Positions 16,459 to 24,287 of a stretch of 64,000 bases of DNA are shown one piece after another (the stretch's first letter is position 1; every line of letters starts with the position of its first letter). The stretch is taken from positions 728,873-792,872 of the forward strand of contig NZ_JAVHJP010000003.1 of assembly GCF_031020795.1 (NCBI RefSeq), read 5' to 3'. The translations under genes were made by a program, and so were the position numbers. A model generated the notes under the pieces. That model made no database searches. It was not told where the DNA came from and saw only the letters and a program-made list of their open reading frames with translations. This DNA is from Hydrogenophaga pseudoflava (GTDB taxonomy: Bacteria > Pseudomonadota > Gammaproteobacteria > Burkholderiales > Burkholderiaceae_C).

Positions 16459-17790
16459 ATGGCCGCGAAACGCCCCAACATCATCTACATCGTCAGCGAC
16501 GACCTGGGCTACGCAGACCTCGGCTGCTACGGCGGCCGGCCCGCCGGATTCGGCGCGGTGTCGCCCAACATCGACGCGCTGGCGGCCGGTGGCCTGCGCC
16601 TGACCGAGGGCTACAGCAACTCGCCCGTGTGTTCGCCCACGCGCTTCGCGATGGCGACCATGCGCTGGCAGTACCGCCTGCGCGGTGCGCTGGAGGAACC
16701 GATCAACAGCCGCAGCAAAGGCAGCAGCACCCTGGGCCTGCCGCCCGAAATCCCCACCCTGCCCTCGCTGCTGAAAGAGGCCGGCTACCGCACCGCGCTG
16801 ATCGGCAAATGGCACCTGGGCTACCCGCCGCACTTCGGCCCACTGCGCTCGGGCTACGAGGAGTTCTTCGGCATCATGGCCGGCGGGGTGGACTACTTCA
16901 CCCACTGCTCATCGAATGGCGACCACGACCTCTACATCGGCGACGACACCCACAAGGAGGTCGGCTACCTGACCGACGTGTTCTCACACAAGGCGGTGGA
17001 GCATGTGAAGGCGCGCGCCGCCGAAGCGCGCAGCGGCACACCGTTTTTCCTCAGCCTGCACTACACCGCACCGCACTGGCCCTGGGAGACGCGCGACGAC
17101 GCCCACGTGGCGCCAGAGGTGGCGAAGAACCTGTTCCACCTGCACGGCGGCAGCGTCGAGGCCTACCGCCGCATGATCCACCACATGGACGAAGGCATCG
17201 GCTGGATCACGGAGGCGCTGGTCGATGAAGGCCTGCTGGAGGACACGCTGATCGTCTTCACCAGCGACAACGGCGGCGAGCGCTTCAGTGACAACTGGCC
17301 GCTGGTGGGCGGCAAGATGGACCTGACCGAAGGCGGCATCCGCGTGCCCTGGATCGCGCACTGGCCCGCCGTGATCCCGCCGGGCTCGGTGAGCGGCCAA
17401 CACTGCCTGACCATGGACTGGTCAGCGACGATGCTGGAGCTTGGCGGCGGGCAGCCGCACCCCGATTACCCCCTGGACGGCGTGTCATTGGCCCAACTGT
17501 TGCACGACCCGGCGCACCGCTTCGAACGGCCCATGGCCTGGCGCATGAACCACCGCGGCCAGCGCGCGCTGCGCGAGGGCGACTGGAAGTACCTGATGGT
17601 GGACGGCCACGAGTACCTGTTCAACATCGCCGCCGACGCGCGCGAGCGCGCCAACCGCGCGCCGCTGGAACCGCAGCGCCTGGCACACATGCGCCAGCGC
17701 TGGCTGGACTGGGACGCGGGCCTGCCGCCGATTCCGGCCGACGCCTCGGTGAGCCTGGGCTACGGCGCCAAGGACATGCCGCAGCGCTGA
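16459..17790 (+). CDS. Type I sulfatase (arylsulfatase-like)
   Basis: A 443-residue enzyme with metal-binding Asp14-Asp15 (VSDDLGYADLGCYGG), the formylglycine motif CSPTR with Cys58, the second signature GYRTALIGKWHLG, and metal ligands in FTSDNGGER. It hydrolyses sulfate esters after the Cys is converted to formylglycine by an FGE or anSME, not visible here. The usual TGR after the Cys motif is ATMRW, an odd variation. No signal peptide is visible, so it is probably cytoplasmic. It starts one base after the Bug gene. Confidence 0.92.
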   Translation: MAAKRPNIIYIVSDDLGYADLGCYGGRPAGFGAVSPNIDALAAGGLRLTEGYSNSPVCSPTRFAMATMRWQYRLRGALEEPINSRSKGSSTLGLPPEIPTLPSLLKEAGYRTALIGKWHLGYPPHFGPLRSGYEEFFGIMAGGVDYFTHCSSNGDHDLYIGDDTHKEVGYLTDVFSHKAVEHVKARAAEARSGTPFFLSLHYTAPHWPWETRDDAHVAPEVAKNLFHLHGGSVEAYRRMIHHMDEGIGWITEALVDEGLLEDTLIVFTSDNGGERFSDNWPLVGGKMDLTEGGIRVPWIAHWPAVIPPGSVSGQHCLTMDWSATMLELGGGQPHPDYPLDGVSLAQLLHDPAHRFERPMAWRMNHRGQRALREGDWKYLMVDGHEYLFNIAADARERANRAPLEPQRLAHMRQRWLDWDAGLPPIPADASVSLGYGAKDMPQR

Positions 17791-17866
17791 CCCCTTGTTC
17801 GTCGTTGACCGGTAGCATCGGTGCTGGCCGACGGCTGGATCGGCCCCCGACACAAGGAGCTGCACC

Positions 17867-18685
17867 ATGTCCCGTCTGCCCACCTACTACGTCTCACACG
17901 GCGGCGGCCCCTGGCCCTGGATGCGCGATCAGACCGGCGGCCGCTACGACCGCCTCGAAGCCTCGCTGCAGGCCATGGCCCAAGCCCACCAGGGCCAGGT
18001 GCGCGCCATCCTGATGGTCACCGCGCACTGGGAGACGCCCGACTTCACGCTGTCGTCCTCGCCCCAGCCGGGCATGCTCTACGACTACTACGGCTTCCCG
18101 CCCCACACCTACCAGGTCCACTACCGCGCCCCCGGCTCGCCCGAGCTCGCACAGCATGCGCTGGAGCTGCTGCAGGCGGGCGGCGTGGAGGCCCGCCTGG
18201 ACCCCGAACGCGGCTTCGACCACGGCACCTTCTCGGCCCTGCAGGCCGCCTACCCCGAGGCGCAGATCCCGGTGGTGCAGCTCTCGGTGCTGCAAAGCTT
18301 CGACCCCGCCGCCCACATCGCCGCCGGCCGCCTGCTGGCACCGCTGCGCGACGAAGGCGTGCTCATCATCGGCAGCGGCCTGAGCTACCACAACCTGCGC
18401 CTGCTCAACGCGGCGGGCACCGTGCCCTCACAGCAGTTCGACGCCTGGCTGCAGCAGACGCTGACCGCGTCAACGCCCGAAGAACGCGAAGCGCAGCTGC
18501 TGCAATGGGAACGCGCCCCCTCGGCCCGCATCGCCCATGCGCGCGAAGACCACCTGATCCCGCTGATGGTGGCGGTGGGCGCGGCGCATGACGAGGCCGG
18601 CGCCTGCGTCTACCACGAGGACCTGTTCATGGGGGTGGTGGCGGCTTCGAGTTTTCGGTTCGGGGAAGTCGGTGCAGATTCATGA
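17867..18685 (+). CDS. LigB-type (DODA / YgiD-like) extradiol dioxygenase family protein
   Basis: A 272-residue class III extradiol dioxygenase. Metal-site His residues lie in YVSHGGGPW, TAHWE and ERGFDHGTF, and a later His in AREDHLIPLMVAVGAA; GSGLSYHNL is another family block. Relatives cleave 3,4-dihydroxyphenylalanine or similar catechols with Zn or Fe(II). It follows the sulfatase by 76 bases, so a route from a sulfated phenol to ring opening is possible but not proven. The ATG at 17867 has AAGGAG nearby. Its stop overlaps the next start (ATGA). Confidence 0.88.
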   Translation: MSRLPTYYVSHGGGPWPWMRDQTGGRYDRLEASLQAMAQAHQGQVRAILMVTAHWETPDFTLSSSPQPGMLYDYYGFPPHTYQVHYRAPGSPELAQHALELLQAGGVEARLDPERGFDHGTFSALQAAYPEAQIPVVQLSVLQSFDPAAHIAAGRLLAPLRDEGVLIIGSGLSYHNLRLLNAAGTVPSQQFDAWLQQTLTASTPEEREAQLLQWERAPSARIAHAREDHLIPLMVAVGAAHDEAGACVYHEDLFMGVVAASSFRFGEVGADS

Positions 18686-19161
18686 CGCATCGAATGCCCG
18701 AAGAAAAGTCCTCTGTCCTGCAGCTGCTCAGCAGAGCCGGAATTCCGTTGGACCTTAGGCAAGAAGGGCGCAGTTTGGTGTTCGCCACCTTCCCTGTCAT
18801 TTCCTATGGAATGAGTGGTGATCTCCCCGCAATCTGCTCATACCTCAAGGATCACTTCATTGAGGTCACCGACCAGCATACGTTCCAATCTCGCCTGAAG
18901 CAGCTCACTTTCAGTCCGTACCTGAACGAAATTGGTTCACCCCAAAACTTCTCCTGCAAGCTGTCGCATCGACATTCAGAGAACCACGTGTTTGCGTCTG
19001 CTTGGTTGGACCCTCAGCAGTGGAGGCGACAACGACACAAACCCAGAGTCCGTACTGTCATCGATTCACTGATTTCATGCATTGAGCAGGTTCGCCCGGC
19101 TTGGCTTACTTCAGATGATCGATCAGCCCTGGTATCGATCTTCTTGGCCATTCGCCCATAG
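18682..19161 (+). CDS. Hypothetical protein in low-GC patch
   Basis: A 159-residue protein I do not recognise. It has no signal peptide or membrane segment, is basic near the middle (RRQRHKPRVR), and has a mixed alpha/beta look. Two 60-base lines counted by eye are about 50-52% GC, far below the neighbours, and codon use is unlike theirs (many A/T third positions), which suggests recent transfer. The start overlaps the dioxygenase stop in an ATGA, so it may be translated by coupling. It could be an immunity or effector-type orphan; nothing supports one choice. Confidence 0.55.
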   Translation: MTHRMPEEKSSVLQLLSRAGIPLDLRQEGRSLVFATFPVISYGMSGDLPAICSYLKDHFIEVTDQHTFQSRLKQLTFSPYLNEIGSPQNFSCKLSHRHSENHVFASAWLDPQQWRRQRHKPRVRTVIDSLISCIEQVRPAWLTSDDRSALVSIFLAIRP

Positions 19162-19195
19162 ATCCGTTGTTCGCCGCATGCTTCACCGGCGCGAC

Positions 19196-19777
19196 TCAAA
19201 GAGCCTGCGCTGGCAACGTCTCAGTGAACGCCTCCACATCCGGCCGCGCCCGCCCCTGCGGTGCCCGCGTCGGCGTGCCCAGGCTCACGAAGCAGACCGC
19301 GTGCTCCCCCGGCCCCAGGCCGAACAGTTCGCGCACGGCCCTGGACTTCAGTCCCTTGCCCGAGGTCAGCGCCGAGCCGTAGCCCAGCTCGGTGGCCATC
19401 AGCAGCAGGTTCTGCACCGCGCAGCCGGCCGAGAGGGTACGCTCCAGCACGTCCACCTCGGAGTCGCCGCGGTCGTCGTCGACCACCAGCAGCAAGAGCT
19501 CGGGCGCGCGTTCGGCCTTCTCGCGCGCCTGCGCCTGCTGTTCGACGGTGGCGTCGGGGTCGCGTTCGATCAGGGCGCGTGCCAGGGCATCACCCAGCCG
19601 CCCGCGCTGGTCTCTGGGGATGCGCACGAAGCGCCAGGGCAGCAGCTGGTTGTGGTCGGGCGCGGTGGCCGCGGCGGCCAGGCACTGGCGCAGCTGCTCT
19701 TCCGAGGGGCCGGGTTCGACCAGGCGTTTGGGCAGCGTGGTGCGCCGGGTCTGCATCAGCTCCAGCAAAGGGATCAT
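19196..19777 (-). CDS. Nitroreductase family protein
   Basis: A 193-residue flavoprotein of the NfsA/YdjA-like type: the N-terminal TRRTTLPKRL Arg residues bind FMN phosphate, APDHNQLLPWRFVRI is the conserved block after the first helix, and LMATELGYGSALTSG is the C-terminal block. It probably reduces nitro compounds or quinones with NAD(P)H as a dimer. The start overlaps the carbonic anhydrase stop by four bases, so the two genes are coupled. The short YdjA-type length (about 180-190) fits. Confidence 0.88.
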   Translation of the reverse strand: MIPLLELMQTRRTTLPKRLVEPGPSEEQLRQCLAAAATAPDHNQLLPWRFVRIPRDQRGRLGDALARALIERDPDATVEQQAQAREKAERAPELLLLVVDDDRGDSEVDVLERTLSAGCAVQNLLLMATELGYGSALTSGKGLKSRAVRELFGLGPGEHAVCFVSLGTPTRAPQGRARPDVEAFTETLPAQAL

Positions 19778-20445
19778 TCGAGCACCTGTCCGTCGTGTTC
19801 CACGTAGGGCAGGTAGGGGCCGGTGCCGCTGTGGTCGGATTCCGAGGCGGGCACGAAGGCGCCGCGCACGGCGTCGAACACATGCACCTCGCCCTGTTCG
19901 ATCACGTAGTGCCAGCCGTGCAGCGTGAGGTGGCCGGCCTCGACGGCGCGGCGCACCATGGGGTAGTCCATCAGGCGCATCAGCTGCAGCACCACGGCCC
20001 GCTGTTCGGTGCGGCACAGCGCCTCGGGGCTGGGCTGCACCGGCAGCAGGGCCTCGTCGGCCAGCCGCAGCCAGGCCTTGAGGGCCACGGCCTCTTCCGG
20101 CGCGCCTTCGTAGGCGGTGCGGATGGCGCCGCAGTGGCTGTGGCCGCAGACGATGATGCGTTCGACCTTGAGGCCGAGCACACCGAATTCGATGGCCGCC
20201 ATCGTTCCATGAAGCCCGTGCGACTGGTCGTACGGCGGAACGAAGGCGCCCACGTTGCGCACGATGAACAGATCGCCCGGCGCCGCGCCGGTGAGCAGGT
20301 AGGGCACCAGGCGCGAGTCGCTGCAGCCGATGAACAGGGTCTTGGGGTGCTGGCCCTGGGCCACCAGGTCCTGGAAGCGCTGCTGGTGGCGCGGGAAGTA
20401 ATCCTCGTGGAAATCGCGCAGGCGCAGCAGCAGGTCGTCGGGCAT
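19774..20445 (-). CDS. Beta-class carbonic anhydrase
   Basis: A 223-residue Zn enzyme interconverting CO2 and bicarbonate. Zn ligands are Cys41 in CSDSR (with the Asp43-Arg45 dyad) and the His-Cys pair in GHSHCGAIRTA. The RNVGAFVPPYD block is also typical. It starts 21 bases after the parvulin gene of the nar operon and overlaps the nitroreductase gene, so it may be transcribed with the nitrate genes. A role in bicarbonate supply during growth without oxygen is an inference. Confidence 0.93.
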   Translation of the reverse strand: MPDDLLLRLRDFHEDYFPRHQQRFQDLVAQGQHPKTLFIGCSDSRLVPYLLTGAAPGDLFIVRNVGAFVPPYDQSHGLHGTMAAIEFGVLGLKVERIIVCGHSHCGAIRTAYEGAPEEAVALKAWLRLADEALLPVQPSPEALCRTEQRAVVLQLMRLMDYPMVRRAVEAGHLTLHGWHYVIEQGEVHVFDAVRGAFVPASESDHSGTGPYLPYVEHDGQVLE

Positions 20446-20466
20446 GGCGGACTCCGGTTCAGTGCG

Positions 20467-21300
20467 TCACTGTACCAACGGGGAACCCGCGCCTTCGAGT
20501 TCGATGCCTTCCACCCGGGCCTGTCCCACGAGCAGCCGCATGTACTGCCGCAGTGCGGTGGCGCGCGACTGGTGCTGCAGGCGCTGGCGGATCGCGTCGG
20601 CCACCTCTTCGTAGGCCGGCAGCGTGCCCTTCTTGCGGCTGATCACTTCGATGATGTGCAGGCCGAAGCGGGTGTGCACCAGGCGCGGGTGCACGCCCAT
20701 GCCCCAGCGCGAGTCGCTCTGGAAGAACAGCTCGTTGGCCAGTTCGGGCGCACAGTCCTCAGGTGTGACCCAGCCCAGGTCGCCGCCTTCGGCGCTGGAG
20801 GGGCAGTTGGACAGTTCGGCCGCCAGCTGCTCGAAGCGGCCGGGCGCCACGTCCTTGCGGATCAGCTCCAGCAGCGCGGCCTCGGCGCGCTGCGTCAGCG
20901 CATGCACGTTCACGCCGGGCGTGACGGCGAACAGGATGTGCCGCACGTGCAGCGCCTGGCCGGCAATGAAGTGGGCCTTGTTGGCTTCGTAGTAGCGCTG
21001 GCACTCCTCGTCGGTGGGCTCGGGCGAGCGCACCTCGTCGTCGGTCATGGCCTCGATCACGTGGCGCTCGGCCTCGTTGAGCCTGGGCGCCACCAGGCCG
21101 CTGAAGCGCGGCAGCAGGCCCTGGTGCACGGCGCGCTGGCGCAGCAGCTCGGTGAAGGCGCGTTCGCGCAGGGTCTCGGCGTCCAGCGCCTCGCCGGGTT
21201 CGTGCAGTGCGATGCCGTTGATGCTGGCGGGCACGATCTGCAGCTGGCCCGAGCAGGCGCAGTGCGCGCTGCCGCAGCCGTGGGAAGTGCTGTCGCTCAT
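20467..21300 (-). CDS. Parvulin-type peptidylprolyl isomerase of the nar operon
   Basis: A 277-residue protein without a signal peptide, so cytoplasmic. The N-terminus has a Cys/His-rich patch (HGCGSAHCACSG), then a helical SurA/NifM-like part and a parvulin domain (ALHVRHILFAV to FGLHIIEVISR, with the GGDLGWV block). NifM-like parvulins help fold metalloenzymes; the gene lies 20 bases downstream of narI, so help in nitrate reductase maturation is inferred. The Cys-rich head could bind metal. The ATG at 21300 is the only start keeping that head. Confidence 0.88.
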   Translation of the reverse strand: MSDSTSHGCGSAHCACSGQLQIVPASINGIALHEPGEALDAETLRERAFTELLRQRAVHQGLLPRFSGLVAPRLNEAERHVIEAMTDDEVRSPEPTDEECQRYYEANKAHFIAGQALHVRHILFAVTPGVNVHALTQRAEAALLELIRKDVAPGRFEQLAAELSNCPSSAEGGDLGWVTPEDCAPELANELFFQSDSRWGMGVHPRLVHTRFGLHIIEVISRKKGTLPAYEEVADAIRQRLQHQSRATALRQYMRLLVGQARVEGIELEGAGSPLVQ

Positions 21301-21320
21301 GGTGATTCCTTGCTGCATGT

Positions 21321-22046
21321 TCAACGGCCCCGCTGGCTCAGGGGCTGCCGGGGCGTCATGCCCACGCGGCGGCTGCGCACCACCTGGTAGGGGCGGGTGA
21401 CGTAGGCCAGCGTGCCGAAGCCGCTCCACACGTGCACCAGGCGGGTGAACGGGAAGATCACGAAGATGCTCATGCCCAGGAACATGTGGGCCTTGAACAC
21501 CCAGCTGGCGTCGGCGATCAGCTCGGCCGCGCCACCGCGGAAGGTGACGATGCGCTGTGCCCATTCGGCCAGCTTCATCATCATGCCGCCGTCCAGGTGC
21601 TGGGCCGACAGCGGGATGGTCGCCAGGCCGAGCGCGAACTGCGCCCACAGCAGCCACAGCAGCACGATGTCGCTGGTCTTGCTGGTGGCGCGGATGCGCG
21701 CATCCGACAGCCGGCGGTGCAGCAGCAGGCTCACGCCCGCGAAGCCGAACAGGCCGAACAGGCCGCCCGAGACCATGGCCATGAGCTGCTTGGCGCCCGC
21801 GGTCATGAAGGGCTCGTACACCGCGTGCGGCGTGAGCATGCCCACCGTGTGGCCGAAGAACAGGAACAGGACGCCGACGTGGAACAGGTTGCTGCCCCAG
21901 CGCAGCTGGCCCTTGCGCAGCAGCTGCGAGGAGTCGCTCTTCCAGCTGTACTGGTCGCGGTCGAAACGGATCAGGCTGCCCAGCAGGAAGATGGTGAGCG
22001 CGATGTACGGATAGATTCCGAAGACGAAGTGGTGGAAGCCGTTCAT
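21321..22046 (-). CDS. narI: Respiratory nitrate reductase gamma subunit (cytochrome b)
   Basis: A 241-residue membrane subunit with five segments. His residues in the segments containing NLFHVGVLFLFFGHTVGM and AHMFLGMSIFVIFPFTRLVHVW bind the two b hemes. It takes electrons from quinol on the periplasmic side and passes them to NarH. The start overlaps narJ by four bases (ATGA). Size and order are normal for the family (about 225-240 residues). Confidence 0.96.
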   Translation of the reverse strand: MNGFHHFVFGIYPYIALTIFLLGSLIRFDRDQYSWKSDSSQLLRKGQLRWGSNLFHVGVLFLFFGHTVGMLTPHAVYEPFMTAGAKQLMAMVSGGLFGLFGFAGVSLLLHRRLSDARIRATSKTSDIVLLWLLWAQFALGLATIPLSAQHLDGGMMMKLAEWAQRIVTFRGGAAELIADASWVFKAHMFLGMSIFVIFPFTRLVHVWSGFGTLAYVTRPYQVVRSRRVGMTPRQPLSQRGR

Positions 22047-22723
22047 GCTGCGACTCCTTGAGAAGCGTTGGTGTTCTTGCGGACGATGTGGATCGGTTGG
22101 GCCTGGCCGGGCCGGTTCTGGCCACGGGTGGCGCAGCCGTCAAAAGCTTCGGGTTCGGCCCAGCTCTCGTCCAGGGCCTCGTCGGCCTTGAACGGCACGG
22201 CCTGGGCCTTCTGGCCGGCCAGCTCCAGCACGGCGGCCACGACCACGGCGTAGGGGCTCTCGCGCTTGAGCAGGGCGCTGAAGATGGCGTTCAGGATGTG
22301 CGCCACCTCACCGAGGAAGGCCTTGGCCAGCGCGGGCGGCTGGGTGGAGGCGAACTCCAGCACCACGCCCAGGTGGTCGGGCAGCTCCTCGGGGCCGAGG
22401 TAGAGGCCCGACTTTTCATAGGTCTGCACCAGGTCGATCATGGCCGGCCCGCGGTCGCGCGAGTCGCCGTGCACGTGCTCGAACAGGTGCAGCGAGGTGG
22501 CGCGGCCGCGGTCGAAGGTCTCGACGTAGCGGGCTTCCACCTCCAGCGGGTCGCGGCGCACCAGGTCGGCCGCCAGCGAGCGCAGCTCGGCGCGTCGCGG
22601 CGCGGGCACAGAAGCCTCTTCGTCGATGGCGGCGATCAGCGGGGCCAGTTCGCTGCGCAGCTGCGCATCGGGGTAGGCCAGCAGGCGCGCCAGCGCGCGC
22701 AGGGAATAGCGGGTGTTCTTCAT
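22043..22723 (-). CDS. narJ: Nitrate reductase assembly chaperone NarJ
   Basis: A 226-residue all-helical TorD/NarJ chaperone, with the conserved LFEHVHGDSRDRG block near residue 85 and EELPDHLGVVLEFAS. It holds apo-NarG until the Mo cofactor and FS0 cluster are inserted, and is not part of the final enzyme. The C-terminal tail (GQNRPGQAQPIHIVRKN) is basic and probably disordered. It lies 11 bases after narH and overlaps narI. Confidence 0.95.
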   Translation of the reverse strand: MKNTRYSLRALARLLAYPDAQLRSELAPLIAAIDEEASVPAPRRAELRSLAADLVRRDPLEVEARYVETFDRGRATSLHLFEHVHGDSRDRGPAMIDLVQTYEKSGLYLGPEELPDHLGVVLEFASTQPPALAKAFLGEVAHILNAIFSALLKRESPYAVVVAAVLELAGQKAQAVPFKADEALDESWAEPEAFDGCATRGQNRPGQAQPIHIVRKNTNASQGVAA

Positions 22724-22734
22724 GGCGTTTCCTT

Positions 22735-24267
22735 TCAGACCACCGACTGGATCGGGATGGTGCGGCGCTTGCTGCCGCCGAACAGGCTGGTGTCCGTGGC
22801 GCCGTCCGAGCAGCCGTTGCCGAACGAGAAGCCGCAGCCGCCGCGCAGGTCGAAGGCGTTCTCGGCGTACTCGCGGTGCGAGCTGGGGATGACGAAGCGG
22901 TCTTCGTAGTTGGCAATCGCCATGATCTGGTACATCTCCTCGACCTCGGCGCGGGTCAGGCCGGTCTGCTGCAGCACCTTCACGTTCTCCACGCCGTCCA
23001 CGTGCTTGCCGCGCTGGTAGGCGCGCATGGCGAGCATGCGTTCGAGGGCGCGCACCACCGGCGCGGTGTCGCCAGCGGTCAGCAGGTTGGCCAGGTACTG
23101 CAGCGGAATGCGCATCTGGCTGAAATCGGGCAGTTCGCCGTTGGCACCGATCTGGCCGGCGTTGGCGGCGGCGCTGATCGGCGAGAGCGGCGGCACGTAC
23201 CAGACCATGGGCAGTGTGCGGTACTCGGGGTGCAGCGGCAGCGCGATCTTCCATTCGATCGCCATCTTGTAGACCGGGCTCTTGCGCGCGCCTTCCAGCC
23301 AGCTCTCGGGGATGCCGTCGGCACGGGCCTGCTCGATCACGGCCGGGTCGTTGGGGTTGAGGAAGAGGTCGAGCTGGGCCTGGTAGAGGTCCTTCTCGTC
23401 GGGCACGCTGGCGGCCTCGGCGATGCGGTCGGCGTCGTACAGCACCACGCCCAGGTAGCGGATGCGGCCCACGCAGGTTTCACTGCACACGGTGGGCTGG
23501 CCTGCCTCGATGCGCGGGTAGCAGAAGATGCACTTCTCGGCCTTGCCGGTCTGCCAGTTGTAGTAGATCTTCTTGTAGGGGCAGCCGCTGACGCACATGC
23601 GCCAGCCGCGGCACTTGTCCTGGTCGATCAGCACGATGCCGTCGTCCTCGCGCTTGTAGATCGAGCCCGAGGGGCAGGACGCCACGCACGCCGGGTTCAG
23701 GCAGTGCTCGCACAGGCGCGGCAGGTACATCATGAAGGTGTTCTCGAACTGGCCGACCATGTCCTTCTGGACCTGCTCGAAGTTCGCGAGGTTGGCGTCC
23801 ACGCTGCGCTTGCTGAACTCGCCGCCCAGGATCTCTTCCCAGTTCGGGCCCCACTCGATCTTCTCCATGCGCTGGCCGGTGATCAGGCTGCGCGGGCGGG
23901 CGGTGGGCGCGGCCTTGCTTTCCGGCGCCGACTGCAGGTGGTCGTAGTCGAAGGTGAAGGGCTCGTAGTAGTCGTCGATCTGCGGCAGGTTGGGGTTGCT
24001 GAAGATCTTCATCAGCAGCGACCACTTGCCACCCTGCTTCGGGACGATGGAACCGTCGGCCTTGCGGACCCAGCCGCCGTTCCACTTGTCCTGGTTCTCC
24101 CACTCCTTGGGGTAACCGATGCCGGGCTTGGTCTCGACGTTGTTGAACCAGGCGTATTCCACACCGGGGCGGCTGGTCCAGACGTTCTTGCAGGTGACCG
24201 AACAGGTGTGGCAACCGATGCACTTGTCCAGGTTCAGCACCATCGCGATTTGGGCACGTACTTTCAT
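22735..24267 (-). CDS. narH: Respiratory nitrate reductase beta subunit
   Basis: A 510-residue iron-sulfur subunit. The first cluster motif is CIGCHTCSVTCKN near residue 16; later motifs are CEHCLNPACVASCP, CRGWRMCVSGCP and CIFCYPR with CSETC. The Trp in CRGW replaces a Cys, which marks the 3Fe-4S centre. It carries electrons from NarI hemes to NarG. The start ATG 24267 directly precedes MKVRAQIAMVLNLDKC. Spacing to narG is 20 bases. Confidence 0.97.
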   Translation of the reverse strand: MKVRAQIAMVLNLDKCIGCHTCSVTCKNVWTSRPGVEYAWFNNVETKPGIGYPKEWENQDKWNGGWVRKADGSIVPKQGGKWSLLMKIFSNPNLPQIDDYYEPFTFDYDHLQSAPESKAAPTARPRSLITGQRMEKIEWGPNWEEILGGEFSKRSVDANLANFEQVQKDMVGQFENTFMMYLPRLCEHCLNPACVASCPSGSIYKREDDGIVLIDQDKCRGWRMCVSGCPYKKIYYNWQTGKAEKCIFCYPRIEAGQPTVCSETCVGRIRYLGVVLYDADRIAEAASVPDEKDLYQAQLDLFLNPNDPAVIEQARADGIPESWLEGARKSPVYKMAIEWKIALPLHPEYRTLPMVWYVPPLSPISAAANAGQIGANGELPDFSQMRIPLQYLANLLTAGDTAPVVRALERMLAMRAYQRGKHVDGVENVKVLQQTGLTRAEVEEMYQIMAIANYEDRFVIPSSHREYAENAFDLRGGCGFSFGNGCSDGATDTSLFGGSKRRTIPIQSVV

Positions 24268-24287
24268 CGTGGTTCTCTCTTTCTTCT

